8,123 bases of DNA from Patescibacteria group bacterium (GTDB lineage Bacteria; Patescibacteriota; Minisyncoccia; Phycocordibacterales; UBA2100). Position 1 is the first letter of the stretch. Every line of letters begins with the position of its first letter. Shown in pieces: positions 1 through 5,350 of this stretch. Under the pieces are notes generated by a model. It was not told the origin of the DNA. It saw nothing but the letters and a program-made list of their open reading frames with translations, and ran no database searches. Position numbers and translations under genes: made by a program. The stretch spans positions 1 through 8,123 of the forward strand of contig WFWP01000008.1 of NCBI GenBank assembly GCA_015491055.1. The letters run 5' to 3'.

Positions 1-1
1 C

Positions 2-586
2 AGGTTTTTTGTTTTGGGTTTTATTTTCGGGATGGCAGTTACCGGTGTTTGGAAATCGGTGTTTGACAATGGTGATAATCGCGTATTTTACGATGAAGGT
101 GTTGTAAATGATGTGGGGCGATTCGATGAAATTGATAATGTTGCATTAAGTGACGAGGATGCCGGAGAGGATATTTATTTATCGGCAGACAATGAGAACT
201 CTTCCGAGAAAAACGGCGGTGATAAGAATATGCAATCGGAAGGTAATGCTAAGTTAAATGATGGTAAAATTTCCGTTACTGATCAATCTGCGGGATTAAC
301 GGTAATTGTGGAGAGAGTTGATATGCGAGATTTTGACAGTGGCGGATGGGTGGTTGTGCATGAAATAAAGAATGACAGAATAGCAAACGCTTTGGGAGCA
401 TCAAGAAGAGATGCGGGAGAGTACGAGAATGTGGAAGTTAAATTATTGAGAGGAACCGTATCCGGAGGCGAATATGCGGTCATTCTTTATAATGACAATG
501 GTGATAGGAAGTTTGACTTAAACAAGGACTTTCCCGTAAGAACTGAAAATGGGGAATATATTATGAGTACATTTTCCGCAAAATAA
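2..586 (+). CDS. Membrane-anchored acidic protein with C-terminal DUF7282-like domain (5' partial)
   Basis: The function is not known. The frame is open to the left edge, so the true start probably lies outside the window; a TTG at 14 is the only candidate start near the edge and would cut into the hydrophobic stretch. Numbered from that TTG, residues up to about 17 form a hydrophobic segment (VLGFIFGMAVTGVW) followed by a lysine, which looks like the end of a signal anchor or transmembrane helix. Residues about 18-85 are a low-complexity linker rich in Asp, Glu, Asn and Ser. Residues about 86-190 form a compact domain with TDQSAGL, GGWVVVHE, ALGAS, GEYENVEVKL, GEYAVILYNDNGD and a final FDLNKDFPV segment. 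This is the pattern I associate with DUF7282, a beta-rich domain of unknown function in secreted or membrane-tethered proteins of archaea and CPR bacteria. The NDNGDRKFDLNKD stretch is acidic and could bind a metal. The likely location is the cell surface, tethered by the N-terminus. It ends with TAA. The domain name is recalled from memory and is moderately certain. Confidence 0.7.
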   Translation, partial: RFFVLGFIFGMAVTGVWKSVFDNGDNRVFYDEGVVNDVGRFDEIDNVALSDEDAGEDIYLSADNENSSEKNGGDKNMQSEGNAKLNDGKISVTDQSAGLTVIVERVDMRDFDSGGWVVVHEIKNDRIANALGASRRDAGEYENVEVKLLRGTVSGGEYAVILYNDNGDRKFDLNKDFPVRTENGEYIMSTFSAK

Positions 587-588
587 GT

Positions 589-603
589 AATCATTAAATG
601 ATT
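589..603 (+). repeat. Small AT-rich inverted repeat after the DUF7282-like gene
   Basis: AATCAT and ATGATT form perfect 6-bp arms around TAA, two bases after the stop codon of the upstream gene, followed by a short T run (TTTT at 602-605) and then G. It could be a weak intrinsic terminator, but the stem has only one G:C pair and the U tract is short, so this is uncertain. Confidence 0.25.
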
Positions 604-704
604 TTGAGCATAAGACTATTACAAGTCGTCCACGTTGCAATAAACATATCATTTGTGGCAAGTGCTTAACATTTACCCCTCTTTACAAAGGTCAAGAAAT
701 GATT

Positions 705-720
705 GGAAACCATGTTTTCC
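705..720. repeat. Near-palindrome GGAAAC-CATG-TTTTCC upstream of nrdJ
   Basis: This 16-bp dyad has seven of eight base pairs matching (one C/T mismatch) and lies about 80 bp upstream of the nrdJ start in the 211-bp gap. No known operator is recognised. A regulatory role is only inferred from symmetry and location; chance occurrence is possible in an AT-rich gap. Confidence 0.25.
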
Positions 721-742
721 ACATGAATGGTAAATAAATTCT

Positions 743-757
743 TACACTGCGGGTGTA
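743..757 (+). repeat. Inverted repeat TACAC-TGCGG-GTGTA at the nrdJ promoter region
   Basis: Perfect 5-bp arms enclose five bases. The right arm overlaps the candidate -10 hexamer TATACT at 756-761. A second overlapping dyad, TGTA-N8-TACA, occupies 754-769. Such an arrangement could be an operator. The ACAC-N5-GTGT core resembles NrdR boxes (ACAC-N8-GTGT) in its ends, but the spacing is three bases too short and there is no tandem second copy, so assignment to NrdR is not supported. Confidence 0.3.
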
Positions 758-761
758 TACT
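756..761 (+). promoter_or_regulatory. Candidate -10 element of nrdJ (TATACT)
   Basis: TATACT matches five of six bases of the sigma-70-type TATAAT. A start of transcription near 768 would leave a leader of about 30 bases before the ATG at 798. No good -35 hexamer is seen 16-18 bases upstream (the sequence there is AATAAA-like). The element lies inside the GTG-initiated extension of the reading frame, which favours the later ATG as the true start. Confidence 0.3.
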
Positions 762-797
762 TTTGTACAGACATTATCAACAAATAATAAAGTGCGC

Positions 798-3167
798 ATG
801 GCAAAGAAAACTTCAACAAAGAAAGTTGCGTCTGTTGCGGACTCTGCGAAAAATAAAACTCAAAAGAAGCGAGGCGTGACAAAATACCACAAATTTATAA
901 AGAGTGTCAGAAAACGAAACGGTGATCTTGTGCCGTTTGATTTTGACAAAATAGTGACGGCAATACATAAGGCGATGACCGCCACCGGAGAAGGGTCGTT
1001 GGAAGAGGCCGTAATGGTTGCGCATCAAGTGGCGGGCGATCTTGTCAAAATTGCTCGCAAACACAAAGATTTTGTCCCGAGCGTTGAAGGTGTGCAAGAT
1101 GAGGTGGAAAAGCAGTTGATTTTGGCGGATTATGTCGCAACCGCAAAGGCGTATATTTTGTATCGCGCTGAACGAGCAAAAAAACGCGCGATGGAGCAAA
1201 TAGAGGTGCCTGATAGGGTAAAGAAATTGGTTGAGGAAAGCGCCAAGTATTTTAAGGGAAACAAATTCGGTGAATTTATATTTATGCGTACATACGCTCG
1301 TTGGATTCCTGAAGAGGGGAGGCGAGAGACTTGGATTGAGACAGTTGACAGATACATGGATTTTATGCGTGAAAATGTGGGGGACAAATTTACCGAGAAA
1401 GAGTACAAAGAAATTCGCGAGGCGATATTAAATCAGGAGGTTATGCCGTCAATGAGGTTGTTGCAATTCGCAGGTCCCGCGGCGCGCAGATGCAATGTGG
1501 TCGCTTACAATTGCTCGTATCTCGCTCCCACAAAAATAAAAGATTTCGCCGAAGCGATGTATTTGTCCATGAGTGGAACCGGTGTTGGGTTTTCCGTTGA
1601 GAGTGAGACCGTGCAGAAACTTCCTCAAATAATGAGGCAAACGGGAGAACACAAAGGCGTGCATATCGTTGAAGATTCAAAAGAGGGGTGGTGTGACGCG
1701 TTGACATTGGGGTTGACCACATGGTGGAACGGCGCAGACATTGATTTTGATTATTCGCAATTAAGGCCCGCGGGAGCGCGATTGAAAACCATGGGTGGCA
1801 AAAGTTCCGGTCCTGAACCTTTGAGACGATTGTTGGTGTTTGCGAGAGAAAAAATTTTGTCAAGACAAGGTAAGCGCTTGAATAATATAGATGTGCACGA
1901 CATTATGTGCAAAATAGCCGAGGTGGTGGTTGCCGGAGGTGTCAGGAGAAGCGCCATGATAAGTTTGTCCGATCTTGATGATGCGGATATGAGAGACGCA
2001 AAGAGTGGGCAGTTCTACATACAGCATCCGCATCGCGCCATGGCAAATAATTCGGCTATTTACAATGAAAAGCCCAGCGCGGCGGAGTTCTTGAATGAAT
2101 GGGTTGCACTGATGAAAAGCGGTTCCGGCGAAAGAGGTATTTTTAACAGAGGGTCGCTTAAACACCAATTGCCTACAAGAAGGCTTGAATATCTGCGCAA
2201 CAAGATGAAAAGCAAAAATGGAGATTTGGGTCCGTTGGGCACAAATCCTTGCGGAGAGATTATCCTGCAATCAAAACAGTTTTGCAATTTGACTGAAATA
2301 GTGGCCCGAAGAGACGATGATGAAAAATCATTGATGAGAAAAGCGAAGATTGCCACAATTCTTGGAACTTATCAATCTTCTTTGACAAAATTCGGGTATA
2401 TTTCAAAGGAGTGGAAAAAGAATGTTGAAGCGGAGAGATTGCTTGGGGTATCCATAACCGGGCAATGGGACTGTCCGGCGGTTAGGGACGCGAAGGTTTT
2501 GCGTAAAATGAAAGAGGTGGCGATTAAAACCAATAAAAAATATGCGGAAAAGCTCGGTATTAACCCTTCAACCGCGATAACCGCGATAAAGCCGAGCGGG
2601 ACCACGAGCAAGACATTGAACACTTCAAGCGGAATGCATGCGAGATTTGCTCCTTATTACATTCAGAGAATACGAATTTCCGCTACGGATGCTTTATTTA
2701 AAATGTTGAAAGATCAGGGCATTCCTTATTATCCCGAAGTGGGTCAAAGTTATGAAGATGCAACCACATTTGTGCTTGAATTCGCCATAAAATCTCCCGA
2801 TGGAGCGGTTGTTACAAAAGATCTGTCGGCGATAGATCAGCTTGAACACTGGAAATTGGTAAAAACCAATTATACCGAACATAATCCGTCGGTAACCATA
2901 TCCGTGGGAGAGGATGAATGGATTGAAGTTGCAAATTGGCTTTATCAAAATTGGGAGATAGTCGGAGGAATTTCATTTTTGCCGAGAACGGATCATGTGT
3001 ATCAACTTGCGCCTATGGAAGAGACCACCAAAGAGAAATACGAAGAATTATCAAAGAAGATGGAAAAAATAGATTTTTCCAAATTACCCATATATGAAAG
3101 AGAAGATGAAACTGATGTTAAAAAAGAACTCGCTTGCGCCGGAGGCTTGTGCGAAGTGGAAATATAG
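798..3167 (+). CDS. nrdJ: Adenosylcobalamin-dependent (class II) ribonucleoside-triphosphate reductase with ATP-cone
   Basis: This enzyme reduces ribonucleotides to deoxyribonucleotides in the cytoplasm, using a thiyl radical generated from adenosylcobalamin. The protein has 789 residues from ATG 798. An in-frame GTG at 753 would add 15 residues, but it overlaps a likely -10 element, so the MAKK start is preferred. Residues 1-35 are a Lys-rich tail. Residues 36-128 form an ATP-cone (RKRNGDLVPFDFDKI onward), the usual dATP/ATP activity switch. The catalytic barrel shows PSMR, Cys239 (NCSYLAP), GTGVGFSVE, the RTPR-type blocks DSKEGW and SGPEPL, the radical-site Cys485 (NPCGE) and Cys496 (QFCNLTE), 11 residues apart as Cys408/Cys419 are in the Lactobacillus leichmannii enzyme, then GVSITGQWD and KPSGTTSK. 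The C-terminus ends in Cys780-x4-Cys785 (CAGGLC), the swinging redox pair that re-reduces the active site. All key cysteines are present. No Shine-Dalgarno is visible. No cobalamin synthesis or transport gene is nearby, so B12 is presumably scavenged. Confidence 0.95.
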   Translation: MAKKTSTKKVASVADSAKNKTQKKRGVTKYHKFIKSVRKRNGDLVPFDFDKIVTAIHKAMTATGEGSLEEAVMVAHQVAGDLVKIARKHKDFVPSVEGVQDEVEKQLILADYVATAKAYILYRAERAKKRAMEQIEVPDRVKKLVEESAKYFKGNKFGEFIFMRTYARWIPEEGRRETWIETVDRYMDFMRENVGDKFTEKEYKEIREAILNQEVMPSMRLLQFAGPAARRCNVVAYNCSYLAPTKIKDFAEAMYLSMSGTGVGFSVESETVQKLPQIMRQTGEHKGVHIVEDSKEGWCDALTLGLTTWWNGADIDFDYSQLRPAGARLKTMGGKSSGPEPLRRLLVFAREKILSRQGKRLNNIDVHDIMCKIAEVVVAGGVRRSAMISLSDLDDADMRDAKSGQFYIQHPHRAMANNSAIYNEKPSAAEFLNEWVALMKSGSGERGIFNRGSLKHQLPTRRLEYLRNKMKSKNGDLGPLGTNPCGEIILQSKQFCNLTEIVARRDDDEKSLMRKAKIATILGTYQSSLTKFGYISKEWKKNVEAERLLGVSITGQWDCPAVRDAKVLRKMKEVAIKTNKKYAEKLGINPSTAITAIKPSGTTSKTLNTSSGMHARFAPYYIQRIRISATDALFKMLKDQGIPYYPEVGQSYEDATTFVLEFAIKSPDGAVVTKDLSAIDQLEHWKLVKTNYTEHNPSVTISVGEDEWIEVANWLYQNWEIVGGISFLPRTDHVYQLAPMEETTKEKYEELSKKMEKIDFSKLPIYEREDETDVKKELACAGGLCEVEI

Positions 3168-3187
3168 GTAATATATGTGCGTGCGCA

Positions 3188-3202
3188 TTAACAATTTGTT
3201 AA
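3188..3202 (+). repeat. Inverted repeat TTAACA-ATT-TGTTAA in the rplI leader
   Basis: Perfect 6-bp arms surround a 3-base loop in the 45-bp gap between nrdJ and rplI. The right arm overlaps the first two bases of the AAAGG ribosome-binding site at 3201-3205. It could act as a DNA operator or as a weak RNA hairpin near the ribosome-binding site. The stem is AT-rich and its function is not established. Confidence 0.3.
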
Positions 3203-3205
3203 AGG
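3201..3205 (+). promoter_or_regulatory. Ribosome-binding site of rplI (AAAGG)
   Basis: AAAGG lies seven bases before ATG 3213, a normal Shine-Dalgarno position. An in-frame TAA at 3189-3191 limits how far upstream the gene could start, supporting this ATG. It is the only clear Shine-Dalgarno sequence before any gene in the window. Confidence 0.55.
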
Positions 3206-3212
3206 TTTATTC

Positions 3213-3656
3213 ATGAAAGTAATTTTACTGCAAGATATTTCAAAGGTGGGGAAAAGATTTGAGGTAAAGGAATTGCCCAACGGTTACGCTTCACATTTGA
3301 TACGCTTAAAAAAGGCCGAACTTGCAACGGATAAAAAAATGAAGAACATAAAGCAAGTTTTACGACGTAAAGAATTGGTTGACAAGCAGAAAGCAGACGC
3401 GTTGAATGCCGCGATTGAAAAAGTGAAGGCGAGCGGTATAAAAGTAATCGCAAAGGCGAATGACGAAGGTACTTTGTTTGAAGGTATTACCGCGGTAAAA
3501 TTGCAAGAGGTTGTATCGGATACCATTGCGGAGTTGCCCATAACCTCGATAAAGTTGGATGATCCGATAAAGGAAGTGGGTGAATATGAAATTGTATTGA
3601 CCGACGGGAACAGCGATACAAAGGTGAAATTGTCCGTAATTGCGGAGAGGAGATAA
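3213..3656 (+). CDS. rplI: 50S ribosomal protein L9
   Basis: L9 binds 23S rRNA at the base of the L1 stalk and projects from the large subunit; it helps restrain frameshifting and translocation errors. At 147 residues it has the usual bacterial length (about 148). Residues 1-45 are the N-terminal rRNA-binding domain, opening with MKVILLQDISKVGKR and containing NGYAS. Residues about 41-75 form the Lys/Arg-rich connecting helix. Residues about 76-147 are the C-terminal domain with GTLFEGIT (86-93) and the IKLDDPIKEVGEYEIVL segment near 113-129. The usual GYARNxLxP rRNA-contact loop reads GYASHLIRLKKAELAT, so the conserved Arg-Asn and Pro are lost and the loop may be one residue shorter. Downstream of nrdJ by 45 bp and probably co-transcribed with it, although a separate promoter cannot be excluded. 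Identity is confident. Confidence 0.93.
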   Translation: MKVILLQDISKVGKRFEVKELPNGYASHLIRLKKAELATDKKMKNIKQVLRRKELVDKQKADALNAAIEKVKASGIKVIAKANDEGTLFEGITAVKLQEVVSDTIAELPITSIKLDDPIKEVGEYEIVLTDGNSDTKVKLSVIAERR

Positions 3657-3703
3657 TTACGCTTTGTGTTCGGATAATATTTCCCGCGATATTTCTGAAT
3701 CTG

Positions 3704-3709
3704 TATAAG
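3704..3709 (+). promoter_or_regulatory. Candidate -10 element of murB (TATAAG)
   Basis: TATAAG matches five of six bases of TATAAT, and TG lies directly before it. Transcription would begin near 3716, only about six bases before ATG 3723, so the murB message could be nearly leaderless. No good -35 is seen. An alternative reading is TAAGAT at 3706-3711. Confidence 0.25.
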
Positions 3710-3722
3710 ATAAGTTGTGTAA

Positions 3723-4694
3723 ATGGTTGAGATCAAGGAACATGTAAACCTGTCCGAATATACTACATTTAGAATAGGTGGCGAGGCTCGTTTTCTGGTT
3801 GATGTGTGTACCGAATATGATTTAAGACAGGCACTTACGTTTTCGCGTCAAAATAATTTAAGTTTTTTCGTTTTTTCCGGGGGCAGTAATATATTATTTC
3901 CCGATAATGACTATAACGGTTTGATAATACGCATTGCGGGCGACGATGTGCATTTTTGCGGATCCGAGATTATCGCGGATGCAGGGGCGAATTTAACAAA
4001 TTTGATACGAAAAAGCGCGAAAACTGGTTTGACCGGTTGGGAAAATATGTGCGGTATTCCGGGTTCTGTGGGAGGCGCGATCAGAGGAAATGCCGGAGCA
4101 TTCGGGGTTGAGATAAAAAATGTTTTGAAAAGAGCGCGAGCGTTTAATGTGGATACGGGAGAATTGAGAGATTTTAACCGTCAAGAGTGCGCATTTGATT
4201 ATCGCTCAAGTTTCTTTAAATCAAATTCTCAATGGATAATTTTGAGTGCGATTTTTGTGTTGAGCCAAGTTTCGGATACCGAACATTTCAATACAATGAC
4301 TTGGTGCAACGATGCGCAAACACCCATTGAGTTATGTAATTGCATAGTTAAAGAGAGAAACAAACGACATTTGCAAACGGAACGATGCGCCGGAAGTTTT
4401 TTCAAAAATCCGATTTGTTCAAATATGCCTGCACTGGTATGCGCGTTTGAAGAAGATAAAAACACAAAGAGTAAAGAAGGAAGAGTTCCGGCCGGGTGGT
4501 TATTGGAGAGATGCGGACTTAAAGGTTTGAGAGTGGGAGGCGCCGTATGCAGCGAACAGCACCCCAATTATATAGTAAATACCGGTAATGCGACACAGGC
4601 GGATATTATTCAATTGGCTTCAATCATAAAGAAGAGGGTGTATAAAAAATTTGGCATCAAATTGGAGGAAGAGGTTACGGTTGTGAATTGGTAG
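3723..4694 (+). CDS. murB: UDP-N-acetylenolpyruvoylglucosamine reductase MurB
   Basis: MurB is an FAD enzyme of the cytoplasm that uses NADPH to reduce UDP-GlcNAc-enolpyruvate to UDP-MurNAc, the second committed step of peptidoglycan synthesis. The protein has 323 residues, normal for the family. The start is fixed by an in-frame TAA directly before the ATG. Residues about 10-145 are the FAD-binding fold: NLSEYTTFRIGGEA (9-22), SGGSNIL (52-58) and GIPGSVGGAIRGNAGAFG (111-128). YRSSFFK (160-166) supplies substrate-contact residues. The C-terminal domain contains GSFFKNP (224-230) with catalytic Ser225, PAGWLLERCGLKG (256-268), GGAVCSEQHPNYIVNTG (272-288) and the terminal acid in KLEEEV (probably Glu317). 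All catalytic positions seem intact. The protein is rich in cysteine (12 in 323), which is unusual for MurB. The neighbours are not other mur genes, so it stands outside a division/cell wall cluster here. No Shine-Dalgarno is seen. Confidence 0.95.
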   Translation: MVEIKEHVNLSEYTTFRIGGEARFLVDVCTEYDLRQALTFSRQNNLSFFVFSGGSNILFPDNDYNGLIIRIAGDDVHFCGSEIIADAGANLTNLIRKSAKTGLTGWENMCGIPGSVGGAIRGNAGAFGVEIKNVLKRARAFNVDTGELRDFNRQECAFDYRSSFFKSNSQWIILSAIFVLSQVSDTEHFNTMTWCNDAQTPIELCNCIVKERNKRHLQTERCAGSFFKNPICSNMPALVCAFEEDKNTKSKEGRVPAGWLLERCGLKGLRVGGAVCSEQHPNYIVNTGNATQADIIQLASIIKKRVYKKFGIKLEEEVTVVNW

Positions 4695-4745
4695 ATAACG
4701 GCATCTGAATTCAGCAAAATGTACTGTTTATTTGCATGCGAGGTG

Positions 4746-4754
4746 TGTTACAAT
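4746..4754 (+). promoter_or_regulatory. Candidate extended -10 promoter of the peroxiredoxin gene (TGTTACAAT)
   Basis: TG-T-TACAAT is a good extended -10 element (TGn plus five of six bases of TATAAT). Transcription would start near 4761, giving a leader of about 35 bases. No strong -35 is present, which is tolerable for extended -10 promoters. It lies in the 102-bp gap between murB and the peroxiredoxin gene and suggests that the latter can be transcribed separately. Confidence 0.35.
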
Positions 4755-4769
4755 AATCCGCGTGGTTGT

Positions 4770-4788
4770 ATTAAAAATAGTTTTTAAT
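4770..4788 (+). repeat. All-A/T inverted repeat ATTAAAAA-TAG-TTTTTAAT before the peroxiredoxin gene
   Basis: Perfect 8-bp arms flank a 3-base loop and end eight bases before ATG 4797. In RNA it would form a weak A-U hairpin between the candidate transcription start and the start codon; in DNA it could be an operator. It contains no G:C pairs in the stem, so a terminator role is unlikely. Confidence 0.3.
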
Positions 4789-4796
4789 AATGGTTT

Positions 4797-5285
4797 ATGA
4801 CTCATTTGATCTTGGGACAAAAAGCTCCGGATTTTAATTTAAGCGATCAGTATGGCAATATGCACTCTTTAAGTGACTATAAAGGGCGCTGGTTATTGAT
4901 TTTCTTTTATCCAAAAGACATGACACCGGGATGCACCATTGAAGCGAGTACATTCAGAGATTATTATGAGCGGTTCAGAGAATTGGATTGCAAAATTATT
5001 GGCGTAAGCGGGGATACTTGCGAATCTCATTTGAAATTCGCGGAAAAGGAATCCTTGCCATATCCTCTGTTGGCGGACACCGACTTTGAAATGTGTAAAG
5101 CGTATGATGTTTTGGAAAAAAAACAAGTTTTCGGCAAGAAAGCTGATGGCATATTGAGAACATCTTTTTTGATAGATCCTGATGGCAAAATTGTAAGGAT
5201 TTATGATGACGTTAAGCCCGCCGATCATGTAGAGGATGTACTTTTTGATTTACGATTTTTGCAAGATGAACATGTCAGCGCTTGA
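4797..5285 (+). CDS. bcp: Thioredoxin-dependent peroxiredoxin of the BCP/PrxQ family, lacking the usual resolving cysteine
   Basis: BCP/PrxQ enzymes are cytoplasmic peroxidases that reduce hydrogen peroxide and organic hydroperoxides with electrons from thioredoxin. The 162-residue protein has the thioredoxin fold of the AhpC/TSA superfamily: GQKAPDFNLSDQYG (7-20), LIFFYPKDMTPGCT (34-47) with peroxidatic Cys46 in the PxxxTPxC motif, IIGVSGD (67-73), and RTSFLIDPDGKI (121-132) with the conserved Arg121. In the common BCP type a resolving cysteine sits five residues after the peroxidatic one; here that place is Ser51. The other cysteines are at 65, 75 and 100, so it works either as a 1-Cys enzyme or with one of these. 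An in-frame TAA directly upstream (4788-4790) supports the start. The gene ends in TGA, overlapped by the open frame of the methyltransferase. Family assignment is firm; the gene symbol is by family. Confidence 0.92.
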   Translation: MTHLILGQKAPDFNLSDQYGNMHSLSDYKGRWLLIFFYPKDMTPGCTIEASTFRDYYERFRELDCKIIGVSGDTCESHLKFAEKESLPYPLLADTDFEMCKAYDVLEKKQVFGKKADGILRTSFLIDPDGKIVRIYDDVKPADHVEDVLFDLRFLQDEHVSA

Positions 5286-5350
5286 GTTTTAAACAACGGG
5301 TGTCAGTTTTGTTATTGACGACTTTCTTATCTTATATTTGTTTGTCTTCT

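Noticed and set aside
681..690. CTTTACAAAG as a hairpin
   Set aside because: Arms are only four bases with a two-base loop, too small to form and expected by chance.
587..797. Possible adenosylcobalamin riboswitch before the B12-dependent reductase
   Set aside because: The conserved B12-box core (GCCACTG) is not present and 211 bases with only short imperfect stems do not show the multi-helix fold expected. A covariance-model search with the cobalamin riboswitch family would settle it.
753..797. Upstream GTG start for nrdJ, adding 15 residues
   Set aside because: It begins inside a dyad and overlaps the candidate -10 TATACT; the added residues have no family match and the ATG at 798 gives a normal MAKK start.
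798..3167. Intein or group I intron in nrdJ
   Set aside because: Ribonucleotide reductase genes often carry these, but the frame is continuous, all catalytic motifs are in order, and the length of 789 residues is explained by the ATP-cone plus catalytic domain.
3284..3736. Minus-strand frame of 150 codons opposite rplI
   Set aside because: It lies antisense to a well-supported ribosomal protein gene and its translation shows no domain pattern. The same holds for the other minus-strand frames opposite nrdJ, murB, bcp, the methyltransferase gene and uvrB.
5283..5285. Alternative genetic code with TGA as glycine
   Set aside because: Reading through the bcp TGA gives an unrelated tail, further TGA codons occur soon after in that frame, and conserved glycines in all proteins use GGN codons.
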